Assembly (NCBI GenBank): GCA_025769875.1
Contig: JAGFNK010000077.1
Coordinates: 87,787 to 151,786 of the forward strand
Direction: 5' to 3'
DNA from: Russula earlei
Lineage: Eukaryota > Basidiomycota > Agaricomycetes > Russulales > Russulaceae
DNA length: 64,000 bases
A model generated the notes under the pieces. The model searched no databases and was not told the DNA's origin. It was given only the letters and a program-made list of their open reading frames with translations. Shown here piece after piece: positions 34,104 through 48,905 of the stretch. A program made the position numbers and the translations under genes. Numbering within the stretch: the first letter of the stretch is position 1; every line of letters begins with the position of its first letter.

Positions 34104-37100
34104 ATGGCCACGCTTGATGACAGGCCATTCTCAAAGAACTACAGGTAATCGCGCCCTCCGTTGGCATCTCATCGCCCTCGACCTCACACATGTGCGCAGT
34201 GGCATTCTGAGTCAATCCGTGATCGCTATATGCATTGCCGGAGTATGCATTTTATCTCACGAGTTCATGAAGCGAAAGCGACGCGGCGGTACGGTCCAAG
34301 GTCTGGGCAGTGTTGAGTCTTGGGAATTCGGATAGTGCGTTTCCCTCAGTTCGCTATCAAATGTCGTGAGTTGAGACACACCGTCAGCTTGTATCAGGGC
34401 AGATCTTGGGCAAAGTGCATCCTCATCCCAGCCTTTACCATTTCCTTCCTCACATCACATTCATAGAAATCCATCCCCACCTATCTCGCAAGGATGGCCT
34501 CTCTCTTGGGCCAAGCAGGCCATCAACTTCCCCGAGGATAAGCTCAACGAACTCAGGGGTCTTGATGCAGCCGTTTATTCGCTTTTTTTGAGAGCTTGCA
34601 GTAAGTCCCTCTTTCGCTTCGATACCTTGTAGGTCATGTCACCTCCCCCAGCATGGTTTGTTCTGCTGCATACATTTACTACAGTCCCAGTACTTCTCCC
34701 AATCCATCTTCACTTTTCGGACGGTTCGGCCTCCCCGCGCTCTATGACGCGTGCATCTATTTCGTCCCTGGTTGGAAGCAGAGAAGGGACAAGGCTTCTT
34801 TGGATACACATCACCATTCTCTTCTACATCACTTTATCTTGGATTGCGACTCTGATTTGGATCTGTAGAGGTGCGTTTCGTTATCGCCAGGCAGAAATTC
34901 GACGCGTCGCAGATAGCCGTGCCTCCGCTCCTCAACTACAGACAGACTCGCTGTATCACCCGCACCCCCATCCACGATACCGTTTCCTGTCTCTTCCCAT
35001 ACTCGATAACGATCGATCGAATCGCGGTCTCCGCTCACGTACAGTCATGGTTACAAACGTGCCCGTGCACTTGCGTTCCGAGAAAGAACTCACAGACTAT
35101 TTCGAGTATCACCTTGCGCGACCTTCTGTCGTCCATGCAGTGGCTCTCCCTTTTCGGTTCAGCTTCTTTAGCAAGCTCACAGCATTTCTATACAATCGCG
35201 CTAGGCAAGTCCTCGAGCACAGGCATCATTTGCATCGCGCTGGGACATCTTTAGAAGATGGCATAAAGGGAGCGCTTGATTCCGGCACGAACAAAGCTCC
35301 AGTTATCGTGCGCGTTGTTATCTGTCGGAAGATGACAGAACTTGCTTCCCTACTCGAACGACGTGAAGCAATGCTGCAGAGTTTGGAGGCCGCACATGTG
35401 ACCCTGGCGAATAAGGTCTTGAATGTAGTCAAGCAAGAGTTGGACAGGCGCGAGCGTTGTCATGTTCCGGAAAAGCGAGGCTTTAGCTTTTTCAAAAGAC
35501 GAGAGGGTGAAGAGATGACACTTGACGCGGTTGGGGATGACGAAGTTAAGGAGCGGGTTGTTCGTACCCTGCGACCCTTTGTAGATGAGTTCGGACTTCG
35601 CTCTGGGACCGCTTTGGAGAGTAAGTATTTTCTGCTACATCTATACGTGCACTGATCATAGGTTGCAGACCAGCCGCATTTCTCAGACCGGGATCGCGAA
35701 ACAGTCTGGGAAGCTTTGCACTCTCTACCACGGACTGCTCTTGATGGATACCAACCGCTTACCCAGCTCTCTTTCTTCCGTGGACACACCGTGCCGGAGA
35801 TCGACTACCTCACTGCGAAACTCAATCTCTTGACCAGCCTCATCACTGAAAGTCGAGCCCGGGCTATTGAACATTATACGCCCGTATCTACGGCTTTCGT
35901 TACCTTTTCAAATCCAATGGACGCAAGGCGGGCATGTCGATATTTGGCATCACATCCGGATAATCCGATCAACTGCATTGTGCAGATGGCACCAGGTTTT
36001 GAGGACTTAGATTGGACAAGGATTATGAAGTCTACTTTCAAAGCTGAGGTAAGGGTGCGAAATGGTTAAGACAAGCGTTAACTACGCCCTGCAGTTCATC
36101 AAGGATTGGGTTGTCCACGTCGGAATTTGGTTTGTCTGAAGCTCTAAGACTGCATAAACATTATTTGGCCAACATGGCATACAGGGTATTCACTCTTTCG
36201 TGGCTTTTCCCGGTATCACTGTTCGTTGGGCTAGTTTCTATTCGAAATATCAGTGCATACTGGCCCACCCTCGTATAAATGTTTCTCAGTCTCCATTTGT
36301 CGATCTAATGGATGTTTGTTCGTGCAGGCCAATTATCTTGCTGGCCATCCATGGGCGGAGCAACTTTTGGAGTCGCTCATCCCCACTATCCTTGTCTCGC
36401 TGCTCGCGCTTCTTATACCACTCCTCCTCCTCCTCATTGCGAAGAAGGCTCATAACCATTGTCACCCTTTCCGCTCTACATGATCACATCATGACACGCT
36501 ACTACAAATTCTTGATTGTCAATGTTCTGGTGTTTTTCTGCATTGGGACTGCTGCTTTGCAAAGTTTCCTAGTAGGTTTGTCCACCAAACAAGCAAACAG
36601 GAATGCGCTGCATATTTTGGCGGACAGTTTCCCATCGGCCGGACCATTTTACGTTGGATGGCGTACGTGCTATTAATTTCAATCTATTGTATCCCTAATG
36701 TATGGGTAGTGATTTTTACGACCGCCATTCATGGAGGGGTGGAAATTGCTCTTCGTAAGTCACTCACTCCTCGAAGTGATCCTCTCTGATGATTCGCATC
36801 TTCATTGACAGTTGGGGTGAGTGCAAATCCAGCACGATTCTCGTAATCTGACCATAATACGCTGCTTAGTTGCCATTGATAATGTATCCGGCTGTGAAAC
36901 GCTCAATCACACCACGAAAAAGAAATATTGGCATCCGTCCCAGGACGTTTAATTATTATTGTATGCCTGCGCTCGTCACCGCGAAGGGCGACTTACCAAT
37001 TGTTTCTGAGATTGGCTTCCTAATCACTTACTCGTGACCCATGTTCTTTTCGTCTTCGCTGTGCTGAACCCGCTGGTCATACCGTTTGGGCTACTTTACT

Positions 37101-38780
37101 TTACTATCGAACGAAGTGCGGATCCCTGCGCTGCGCCAACAACCACACGCTGACGTCGTTTCCCCAGTCATCGTCAAAAATCAATTTCTGCATGTATATG
37201 CAAAGCATTATGAAGAGAATGGCCAGACGATTTTGATTCGGATCGTTCGATATTCTCTGGATGGTACGCTTTTCTCCACCTGAGGACGGGATGGGGTTCT
37301 AACGAAGGTGCTGATAGGACTTATGCTTGCTCAAGTGCGTAGTAAGATCTAATCAGTCAGATGTTCATTGATCCTTTGTTTTAGTCTGTCTTTCTTGCTT
37401 ATATGGCAGTTTTAAGAAAGGAGGCCAACGTCGTTGTGGCGGCCATACTTATTGCTTTGACTGCTCTGACAAAAATAATGTAGGTCCGAATCCGAACGCT
37501 ATGAAAAAGTGTATGCTAAAGTGTCCTCCAGCACGACACGTGTCTGCTGCTCAAAGTTTGAGCGTGACGATCTCAATGAAGCTATGGTCACTTGTGAACT
37601 TCAGCCCAGCCAACCTCGCAATGTCGAAGCACAACATCCTTCATCTGATGATGGTCAGAAGATTAGTACCGCAGGCGTCGGGAATGGTCCCGCCAGGCAC
37701 TCACGGATCCGGGAAATATGGCGAGTTCTTCGAATTTTTCCATTCAATTATGCAACTTCCCCATCTCGCACGCATCACAATGCGCAACGTCCCCCGATTC
37801 CATTTGAGACTTCGTGTATGCACTCCCCGCCTGTTGGGGACGAATCGCCACAAGCTCCAGTGCATTGTGAAGAAGCATTTACACGTGATGTCAAATTAAA
37901 AAACGATATGCCGAAACCTCACAGTGCTTTGGTGTCACCTCGTCCTCCTCATCCAAGGTGGAACGATGAACCAGACCCCGATCATCCCTACGACAATCCC
38001 TATTATACCAAGCAAATCGGGAACAGTTTGTGGCTGCCACGAAATCCATGCGGTTTACTGGACCTAGATGACACTGTCGATCTCAGCAAAGCCCTCACTT
38101 CTTCAAAAAGGTCTGGTGTTCTCGGATCGTGGATTGTCGGTCCACGGCACCTACCATCCGACTCCCAATCGCTGCCCTTGGAACGCTCGCCAGCCAGCGT
38201 GCCCAGTGTGGAGACACCCACTATCTCTATGCTACGTCGTTTGAGTGGTAATGAAGAGATAGGAATGCCACCGCATATGGCGTCCGGGATCCGCAGCGCA
38301 AATGTTCGAGAGTTTCCGCTGCGCAAGCGCCGTCACTCCACTTATGTATGGCGCAGGGGTAGTATGTACAACCCATCCCAAACAACAACACCCCCCTCTA
38401 GTTCGCCACCTGTCATGTCATCTCAGGCGGAAGGCCTCCCCTATTCCAGCTCTTCGCCTCGTTCTGCATCTCTTCCTATCGTGGGATGGAAAGAACGATT
38501 GACGTCGTCAGATCCCGAACTGACCGAAATTGAGGGCGGGCCACCATATGCGCAAGAGCAAGTCGAGCCCCCGGCACCGACACGGCAACAATCACGCGAG
38601 CATGTGGGGAAGGCAGAGACATCGATCTTATCACCTACAGAAGCGGTGACGCATGAGGTGATTGTCGAAGAACAGATTGCCGCGGAGGAACACATGAGAC
38701 AGGAGGATGAAGAAACGAAGGAGAGCAAAAAGACGCGTCCGTGGTGGATGAGGTTGTTCTTCTCGAAAGGAGAGGAATGA
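34104..38780 (+). CDS. CSC1: Csc1/OSCA-type calcium-permeable stress-gated cation channel (DUF221)
   Basis: A membrane channel opened by osmotic or mechanical stress. The start MATLDDRPFSKNY (34104) splices to GILSQSVIAICIAGVCILSHEFMKRKRRG (first membrane segment) and LGSVESWEFGY. WPLSWAKQAINFPEDKLNELRGLDAAVYSLFLRAC then leads to HTFTTVPVLLPI. The cytosolic RRM-like domain reads SRTVMVTNVPVHLRSEKELTDYFE (35.04 kb) and STAFVTFSNPMDARRACRYLASHP (35.9 kb). The 7-TM region includes IRNISAYWP, LIPTILVSLLALLIPLLLLL and TRYYKFLIVNVLVFFCIGTAALQSF. NQFLHVYAKHYEENGQTILIRIVRYSLDG lies near 37.2 kb. A long polar cytosolic tail with YDNPYYTKQIGNSLWLPRNPCGLLDLDDTVD ends at 38780. More than ten introns. An extra base at about 36454 breaks the frame after IAKKAH. 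Confidence 0.9.
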
Positions 38781-40022
38781 CACTTCTCAACCTTCTTAGA
38801 TTTTAAATGTCCCGACCTTGTTCAATGGTCCTTTGGGTCCTATATTGACTGTGACAGACAAAAACCTCAGCAGAGTCGGCAGGGACTACTGCGCAGAGGC
38901 CAGTGCCTTAGACAGAGCAAAGAGCAGAAGGGGGATGTATGATGTGGTATACAATGTTGTGGTCTCGTATGCAGTATCGGTAACTCGGTCGAGTTGCATT
39001 CCCGAAGGTGTGACTCAGCATCGAACTCGAACGGCATCAAGCGCGCACATTGAAGAAATGCAATAGTACCAGTACCATGAACTCCCCATGCTCTCTGAAA
39101 GAAAGCACGAATTATCTGGCTAAAGGATTGTTGTCCACGATCAGCGCCAGCATATTTCTGCTGGTAAAGTTCGGGTGCGATGGCACCTGGTTGGGAATCA
39201 AACGTGTATAGCCGCACCATCCAAGGCTTTCACATGCTCGATTGGGGATCAGATGCTACCAAGAGTGCCACTGATGTCGTGCTTGTTCCGGTACTACCTT
39301 GATCAAGCCACGACCGTGAATATCGGGTAACGGGTGAACACTAAATCTCATGCCTGACAGTGTCTGCCAATATCATTACGCGTTGCGTTCAATCGACCTC
39401 TGACTCCGCCAGAGCCCACCACTTTCGAGAAAGCTCACCGCGCAAGACCCTGATAGTCCGCGGTAGCAGGAAGGCACAGAATGACATCTTGTTGTCCATA
39501 ACGTAGGCGCATCTGCAATCAATGATCACCGGAGGCTTCTTCCCGAGCGCAAAGGGGTGTCACAAATGCATGCTCTGGGCAGATACTAGTCACGAGAAGA
39601 CCCAGACGCAACTGCCGATGGATGAAGAATAAACTGCTGACTGGTCGCATCAACGAAGGCTCGCACATGAGGAGTCAGCTTGGAAGAAGCGTTGGTTTGG
39701 CCGGCAGCTGGGGTTGGTCGTCCTCTCGTGGCCTGGCCTGTCCTGTCCCCCTTTGACAATGTCAACCCTTTTTGGAAATCGTTGCGTCGGTTTTGGCACT
39801 GCCAGCGGTCCGAATAGATACCGCAGCACCGGTCGCGTGATGCTCCAAAACTTATCCTACGAATCAACCATTGTGGAGGTTTTAGTTTTATGAACATGGC
39901 TTACCAAGAAGCAAGAGAATATTGATCAGCAGCCTGAGTGTGCAGTGTGACCGGCTCGGGTTCGACCTCGGTCTTACTCACCTCGCCCAAACCCTGTAGT
40001 TGATATAAAGCTATGCATCGTG
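38781..40022. other. 1.2-kb intergenic, nothing recognised
   Basis: The only longer frames are two minus-strand ORFs (38867-39220 and 39586-39897). They show no domain, no plausible splice partners and ordinary shadow-like composition. A promoter for the downstream reductase is expected at the right end. Confidence 0.45.
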
Positions 40023-41492
40023 ATGGACGTACCAGTCGTCTCTTCAATCCTCATGCCTCTCGTCCTCGTACGTGGTCAGACCGGCTTTGTCGTTGGTGGT
40101 CTCACCGGCGGGCTTGTCAGGTCACTGGCGCGTCCGGCTTCGTCGGCTCTCACGTCGTCGATGAACTCCTCCGGAATGGTTACTCTGTTCGAGGGTAAAG
40201 TGTGCATCTCCGCGGCCTGCTTCCATGACGCTTAACCCCGCGGACGTCCGTCAGCACGGTACGGAGCCAGAACGTCGCGCGCGTAAGCAAGAGTTACGCG
40301 TCCTTCGGCGACAGGTTCGCCACAGCCGTCATCGACGACCTGATCACCTCGGACCTGTCAGATGCCGTGAAAGGTTCGCGATTGCGCCAATCTGTTTCCG
40401 AGATAAAAAGACGGCGTCGAATGTATATCATACCTTTTATTAGGTGTTGACGCCGTCATCCACGTCGCCTCCCCGCTCTCCTCCGGCGGCACCGCGCAAC
40501 TCGTCCTCGATGTCCGTTGTCTCCCGAGCTCCAGTTTCCGCCTCTTTCCCTGACTCGCGGCTCTGCGAAACGTTTCCCCCAGTCCGCCATCTCCGGTACG
40601 AACCGCGTCCTCGAAGCCGTCCTCGCCGCTGGCGTGAAGCAACTCGTCGTCACAGCAAGCATCGCATCGCTGGCAACGCAGGAAGATTTATGGAAACAAG
40701 TGACCCTCGACCACAAATGTGAGTAACTCGAAAGAAAAGGGGGGGGGGAGCATGGGCGATACAACCCCGCCCACTCTCGCGAGCGAAAAACCGGATTGAA
40801 CTGACGGACCGACCTTTTTTTTTTTTTTTTTTTTTTTTTTTGGGGGGGGGGGGGGCCCTTTCCGGGCAACAGCGTACAGCCCGCTGACGCTCGAAGACGC
40901 GCTCAAGCCCGACGCGTCCCCGTTCGTCGTCTACATGGTCTCCAAGGCCATCACGGACCTCGCCGTGCGCGACTTCAAGCGCGCCCACCCGGAACTGGAC
41001 CTGACGACGATCCACCCGTCGTACATCTACGGCCCGCTCGGCACAGGCCAGGTCTACCACCAGGCCGCGACGGGCACGAACCGGCACATCTACGCGCTCA
41101 TCGCCGGCCCGCCGGGTCGCCCCGTGGGCGGGTACGCCCGCACGGCGCGCGGCCCGCCGCAGAGCGTCGACGTGCGGGACGTGGCGCGCGCGCACGTGCT
41201 GGCGCTCAAGGCGCCCCCCTCGGTCGAGACGAAGCGGTTCATCCTCCGCCCGAGCGAGTTCGTATGGACGGACGCGATCGAGCTCCTCGCTCGGGCGAGG
41301 CCGGAGCTGAAGGAACGCCTACCGGTTGTCACGGGCGATGAGCCTCCGGTCGGGCCATTCTGCACGCTTGATGACAGCGCGGCCAGGGACGTCCTCGGTC
41401 TCAATACTTACATCAAGTGGGAGGACACCGTCCTAGACACGGTCGATGATCTACTTCGGGTCGAAAAGGAGCTGGCTTCGGCTGCCAAGTAG
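40023..41492 (+). CDS. NAD(P)-dependent short-chain reductase, dihydroflavonol-4-reductase/GRE2-like
   Basis: An extended SDR reducing carbonyls of aldehydes or ketones in the cytosol. Exon 1 MDVPVVSSILMPLVL (from 40023) splices to VTGASGFVGSHVVDELLRNGYSVRG, the NAD(P)-binding TGxxGxxG motif. Next come TVRSQNVARVSKSYA, DRFATAVIDDLITSDLSDAVKG and VDAVIHVASPLSSGG. SAISGTNRVLEAVLAAGVKQLVVTAS provides the catalytic Ser/Thr region. After a T/G homopolymer intron, the last exon has YMVSKAITDLAVRDF (the YxxxK active site), TTIHPSYIYGPLG, PPQSVDVRDVARAHVLALKAP and DTVDDLLRVEKELASAAK. Five introns, all in phase. The last exon is very GC-rich with near-exclusive G/C at third positions. Substrate unknown. 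Confidence 0.88.
40815..40855 (+). repeat. T27-G14 homopolymer block inside an intron
   Basis: Twenty-seven T residues are followed directly by fourteen G. A further G10 run lies about 65 bp upstream (40739-40748). Both lie in the intron before the YMVSK exon of the reductase. The T tract acts as an extreme polypyrimidine tract 20-odd bases before the CAACAG acceptor. Confidence 0.9.
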
Positions 41493-41857
41493 ACGTTGTG
41501 TTGTGTAGGGGCATGAATATAGAAAGGAGGATTGTCCAGAAGCTCCGACTGAAGGCACGACCTCGCGGACGGGTTGCATAAGTCAGTCTGGTGTCGTACT
41601 ACTAAGTAAATAACGAGTGTGTGTATTTAATATTGGTTTGCACAATGCGTTCTGAACCTCGCGAAGACACATTAAAACGAAAGAGGGGGTCTGGGAGGAG
41701 CGAAGGCCGCCCATATGAAACAGAGAGAGCACGGATACACCTGCAAAAAAGAAAACCTTGATTTTAGGCGATTGAACAACCTCTCCTGTAGGCGGGTTTC
41801 TAGAAACCAGCACTACCATTATGTCCAAGGGCTCAAGGTCAAATAAAAACAGAGGTA

Positions 41858-43131
41858 TTAGAAGAATAGATAGGTTGTGATGAAGACAAGCAAGGCGATA
41901 GTGACAACAACTTGGAGCGGCACACCCTCCGGCTGCAAGGAAGCATCCGATACATACGTTGCCTCAGAGCCGATGACCGTGCCGTCATCGCTTCGGGCCC
42001 GACTGCTATGGTGTCGCTCCCGAAGTACCGTTGGACTTGTGCCACTGCTCGCAACAGAGCTAGGGTCGGGGACGGCGGCAAGTAGCGTGCGCAGTCGTTG
42101 GATTTCTGCCTGAGCGTCTTTGTACTTGGCAACGAACTCTGGATTGGGCTCCGAGGGTGCGGGCGCGACCAAGGCGGGTGCAGGAAGGGGGGGCTGTGGC
42201 GAGTGCACGTTCACGTTGATCACACCCACGCCACCTGCGGATTCTTCACGTGAGGGTTCATCCGTCTGGGCAGAGTAATCGAGGGGCGTGGCGGGGCGCT
42301 CAATGATGGTATGGCGCGAGGGCTCCTGCATGACCGAAAATTGGTCCCCAGGGGGTCCGTACGTACTGGGTCTTCCCTTGACAGTGCCGAACGAGGGCTA
42401 AGGAATGATTAGATGTTGACAATCTAATTTGTGGCGGTCTGCTTACGGCGTCCTCGGGAGCAACACTAGTCATCACCGACATCCGGTGATGAAGTTCATC
42501 TTCCTCTTCGAGCGGGTGGCCTTCTGGGTGAAGATAATTTACCTTTACTTTCTGAGAGTGAATCTTTCCTGGCTCCTCGCCCTCGGGAGTTGTCCACTGC
42601 GATATGAGCATATCAGTCATATGACGACTGAGTTACGCAGTAGAAGACGAACGAGGTCGTGGAGAGGGATGGCAGCCTTCTCTGGGGGAATCAACATGCT
42701 CTGAATCAGAAACTTGTCTTTGCATTTCGAATTGAGTGGCGGTTCCTCTTTCATCGCTTGGAGCATCACTTGGGCACGTCGGGTTAGCCCACCGCGATGT
42801 ATAGCATAAGATATATTGCACCTTGAACTTCGACCGTCTGGCCAGGTTCGACCTTTCCGGAGTTGGGTCGTACGCAGTACAACTTGTTGAAGGGTAGTTG
42901 AAACCAATGCTGGGCTGATTTGAACACGGTAAGGGGCGTACCTTGGGAGCAGTCGTCTTGATTTTGAAGGAAACGGGATCGGCATTGGGGTTTGTGATGT
43001 GTAGGGAACGTTTCACGTTCTGGGTTAAAGGGCCTTTGGGGCGGGGATGAGGTGGTGGGAAGGGGGTGGGGAGATAGAAGGGACGCACGGTTGAATCCAA
43101 GTGAGTTGCTTGGCTGTAGAGTGACAGACAT
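41858..43131 (-). CDS. SCS2: VAP/Scs2-type MSP-domain protein, ER tail-anchored
   Basis: An ER membrane adaptor that recruits FFAT-motif proteins to contact sites. The start MSVTLQPSNSLGFN joins, through an intron rich in pyrimidines (GTGCGT...CAAAG), to RPLTQNVKRSLHITN and PNADPVSFKIKTTAPK. Then LYCVRPNSGKVEPGQTVEVQ, VMLQAMKEEPPLNSK and CKDKFLIQSMLIPPEK complete the MSP beta-sandwich (about residues 5-125). The middle is Pro/Glu-rich with PEFVAKYKDAQAEIQRLRTLL as a short coiled coil. The last residues VVVTIALLVFITTYLFF form the tail anchor. All introns keep phase. It is divergent from the kinase gene. Confidence 0.92.
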
Positions 43132-43701
43132 TTTTGAGTGAAGGAGGAGGAAGAAGGGATGTGCGTGAGGGTTAAGGAAGGGAAGCGAGGCAAGGCAGGA
43201 GGCAAAGGCAGAGAGGCAGTGCTGACTAATGCTTTATGGCCGTCTTCAACGAAACGAAACTAACTGTCTGGCTGGCGAACTGCTGCGAGTAATCGAGTAG
43301 CGAGTCGAGTGCGGGGGCGTCGAGGGAAGGTGCATTCTCATCCTTTTTCTATATCATTCCCATCATCAAACACCATGGTTTCCTCGCGGTCTGCACGCGC
43401 ACGCACAACTTGTATGATATGCAGAGCCATGTATGGTATCCGACATCGTGGTGGTCACATCGCCTTACAGCCCGCCATGAGGCCAACTCATCTCATGGCT
43501 TGAGTGAGCTGACTGTAATGAGAATTGCACTTTGCACCCTCCCTGGGTGCCTTTGTTGAGGGGTTGCTCTTGACAGCCACCGGTTTCGTTGCCACCTTTC
43601 AAACAAACCTCTTCCCAAAATTTCGACATCCCCGGCGAAGCTGGTCTCGCTCATTTGCCCATCGTCCTCACCTCAGTACCCCACCCGTCTGTCCCTTTGT
43701 C
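43132..43701. promoter_or_regulatory. shared divergent promoter of VAP and YPK1-type kinase
   Basis: 570 bp between the two start codons. No coding sequence is supported. A CTGACTGT element and pyrimidine-rich stretches lie just upstream of the kinase start. It likely contains both promoters and 5' leaders. Confidence 0.45.
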
Positions 43702-45809
<2,108 letters not shown>

Positions 45810-46265
45810 CGGTGCCCAGCCCAGGGTCCAGGCCCCCTCTCCCTCTCCCTCTCCCTCTCCCCACACCCTTGCCTCGCCCTTGCTCGATTGGCTATTCTCC
45901 CCCTGTAGACCCCAGCTTTTTTTTGTTGTTTAAAACACCCTCTCTTCTCCACCCGTTTCGTTGTCGGAATATTTTCGCTCCCCCGTTACTTGCTGATTAT
46001 ATTTTTTAATGGATACCCATTGTGTGACTCCTAGATTACTAATCCCCATATCGCTCATTCACTCCCGCACGGATGCCTGCCCGTACCATAGTCCGTATAG
46101 TGCCATAGTCCCTCGTTGACCCGTGTTATCATACCACAGCTACGTTCCTTTTTCTCACCTCTCAATCGGAGTTCTGTCAATCACGAAAGGAAACTTGCAT
46201 CGGCTGGACGGATTGAATCCCTGGTTGTCGTACGTCTAAGCGCCGTATACTCTACTCTACAAACT
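45810..46265. other. convergent 3' region with CTCCCT microsatellite at its start
   Basis: About 455 bp between convergent stops. A short array of CCTCTC hexamers (about 45836-45862) lies right after the kinase stop. Nothing coding is supported. Confidence 0.5.
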
Positions 46266-48905
46266 CTAGGCGACGATGTAATACAGCAGGGCCCAGACCC
46301 AACCTACGCGCCCACGCAGTCGCCGCGCACGCACCTCGTCCTCGTGCTTGTCGAATGGTGCCTCCTCGTGCTCGTCGCGGTATAAATCTACGTGTGATAC
46401 ATCCACAAAGTCGAAGAACGACCACGCAGCCGGGTACGTTGCTTCTGTTATCGATGAAGTCGACGCCGCCTGCGACACAGTAAGCGGCGACCTGAGCGGC
46501 CTTAGCGCGCGGCGGACGGAGAGCCAGAGGAGGTACATGAACGCCATCACGGGTAGTTCGATATAGAACGACTAAAAAGTCGACTGCGGACAAGCGTGGG
46601 ACGACAGAGGACCAGCCTTGGACTGCGCAACGGAGAAGAAAAGAAAAAAAAAGAAAAAAACACGCGGCAGGATCACAAGGATCGGAAACCCAAGCCCGCC
46701 CCGCGGTTTTATCGATTTATGTTTAGTCAGTTTCGGAGCAAACGAGGTCGCAAATAACGAGGGGTGGTGGAAAGATAGAGGAAATGCAGTTGGGGAACAA
46801 CAGCTCGAGGATACTCACTGAGTATAATGGCAGACACAGCTGCGATCTGGCATGGAGCACCGTCAACGGCATTGTCAACGAAACACGCGACGGTAAGAAA
46901 GGGGATGGATAAGAGGACGGCGACGGCGGCGACGGCGACGCACTACAAAAGCAGGGCCCCATGGCCACGTCCACCGTGCTCGGAATTTCATCTCCGACAG
47001 CGGACGGCCTTGCGTCTTCCACGCGGCACGGAAACGCCACGACGCAATCCCGATCGATAACCATGCGATCTACAGGCCACGCGGCGACAGCCGAAGAACG
47101 CGCATCAGCACAATCGCTTCGAAAACGTCTCCGAACACACGAAACACGGCGCGTACCTGGTTAGACACACCGACGAGGTTCTGTAACCATGCCCACAGTT
47201 GGCCGCTTCCGACGAACGAACTACCGAAGCACAAAGCGCTGAAGCTGCTCGTCAGAAGCAGCGCGGGAAGAGGCACGCCTCCGCGCGTCGTCCACGCGAA
47301 CAGGGACGGTGCTTGAGAGGCTTGAGCGAGCCCGTAGAGCACTCGTGTGCCAGCAAAAAGGGCATGATTGCCAGCAGAAATTACAGAGCTGAGAACAACG
47401 GTATTCATGATAGACGCGGCAGCGGCTGCGAAATGAGTGTGATAATTGAGCCCGGGAGTGTGACTGAAAACCCCACTGGAGCCAAATTGTTTAAAAATGA
47501 TGGTGAAAGGGGATGTCGTTGCGCCCTCGTTCGAGAGATTTGGGTAGTCCCAAGGAACTGCGTTGATGATCAGGACGACGTAAATGATCTAAAGAATGAA
47601 CACATGTTCACCATTCAATCCGATTAGTAAGATACTCAAGAGATAGAAAAGTAGGATGCTTTGGGATGAGTCAGCTCAAAGGTACAATGTATCCAACAGG
47701 GATACTGCACGCACCGCCAAAACACGAACTTGACAACCCGTGGCATGTTCCTGCCTGGATTCTCCGTTTCTCCGGCAGTTATGCCAAGGCTCTCTGTGCC
47801 GCCGTCTGCAATGAAGATGATCTTGTTTAGTTTGAGAAAAAGAAAAGACGCGGGATAGCTTACATGCAAAGCTGGCCGTAACGAAGACATGTGCGAATCC
47901 GCCAAACCCACCCACGAATGGTGCGCCCGGTATACTCCAATTTTCAAACCCGACGAAACGGTGCTCACGATTGACGCCAACGTTGACTAGGATGCCGAGG
48001 AGGATAAAGACCACGATTGTGGCAATCTTCAGTGAGGACAACCAATACTCTGTTTTGAGCATCATAAGGATAAGGGTGGGTCAAGGAAAAGGGGAGTATG
48101 CGCGCCTAATTCACCGTACGCCTTGACATGGAGAGCGTTAATGGAGAGAAGGAATACCCAGAGTGCAAGACTGAAGATCCACGGATTGGGAATGTCCCAA
48201 AAGTCCAATACTAATTGAGCAGCAGTAAGGTCTGAAGCCACGGAGATGGCATCATTGAACCAATAATTCCATGAGAGAGCAAATCCATAAGCCGGGGAGA
48301 AAAACCTGGTGGCGTAGGCGTTGAAGGATCCTACGTGCAAATAAAGAGGTGAGCGGGGAGGAGATTGCTACCGAGATTAAACAAAGCCAAACGGCATATT
48401 GGAAAGTGCTTCAATCTGACGGCACGTTCGACGAGAATGAGCTCTCCTACTCGCCAAAGTTCTTCTCAGAACGAGGTTTCTGCGTTGTATGCTCTACGCA
48501 GGAAACGAACAGACTGTGATTGGTGGATCTGACTGACACACGGAACCACCACCGCGGAAAACGTGCCCATCACCAAAGGACACAACACTCACCGGCAACG
48601 GGATACTGAGTTGCCATCTCTCCGAGGAGGAGTAGAGTGACATAGACGATGAAACCGACAACGGAATAGCAGATAAGCATGCTTGCTGGGCCGCCTTGGG
48701 CCAGAGACCTCCCCGTGCCCAAAAAAAGGCCAGTGCCGATGGTCCCTGCGATGGCGATCATCTGAACCTGGCGAGCTGACAAGCCGCGATGGAGCGCGCC
48801 CCGTGTCTGGCTAGGAGCATCGGGGTCGTCTCTGAGACTGTCTCCTGAACTGGGTGCGTTGATCGAGCCATAACCGGCGAAGGGCTTTGTCGTGGGGGCA
48901 GACAT
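46266..48905 (-). CDS. amino-acid permease (APC/YAT family), second copy
   Basis: A plasma-membrane amino-acid transporter. The start MSAPTTKPFAGYGS leads to LHRGLSARQVQMIAIAGTIGTGLFLGTG, then ICYSVVGFIVYVTLLLLGEMA, SPAYGFALSWNYWFNDAISVASDLTAAQLVL, IFSLALWVFLLSINALHVKAYGELG and EYWLSSLKIATIVVFILLGILV. After introns it reads DGGTESLGITAGETENPGRNMPRVVKFVFWR, IYVVLIINAVPWDYP, MNTVVLSSVISAGNHALFAGTRVLYGLA and GVPLPALLLTSSFSALCFGSSFVG. It ends ELPVMAFMYLLWLSV plus a charged tail finishing GWVWALLYYIVA. About 10-12 membrane spans, as expected. It is not close in sequence to the permease at 16-19 kb, so the two are not recent duplicates. Substrate unknown. Confidence 0.88.

Noticed and set aside
43030..43110. 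Pro-rich insertion and frame change at the start of the VAP protein
   Set aside because: A pyrimidine-rich intron (GTGCGT...CAAAG) joins LGFN to RPLTQNVKRSL in phase, so no indel is needed.
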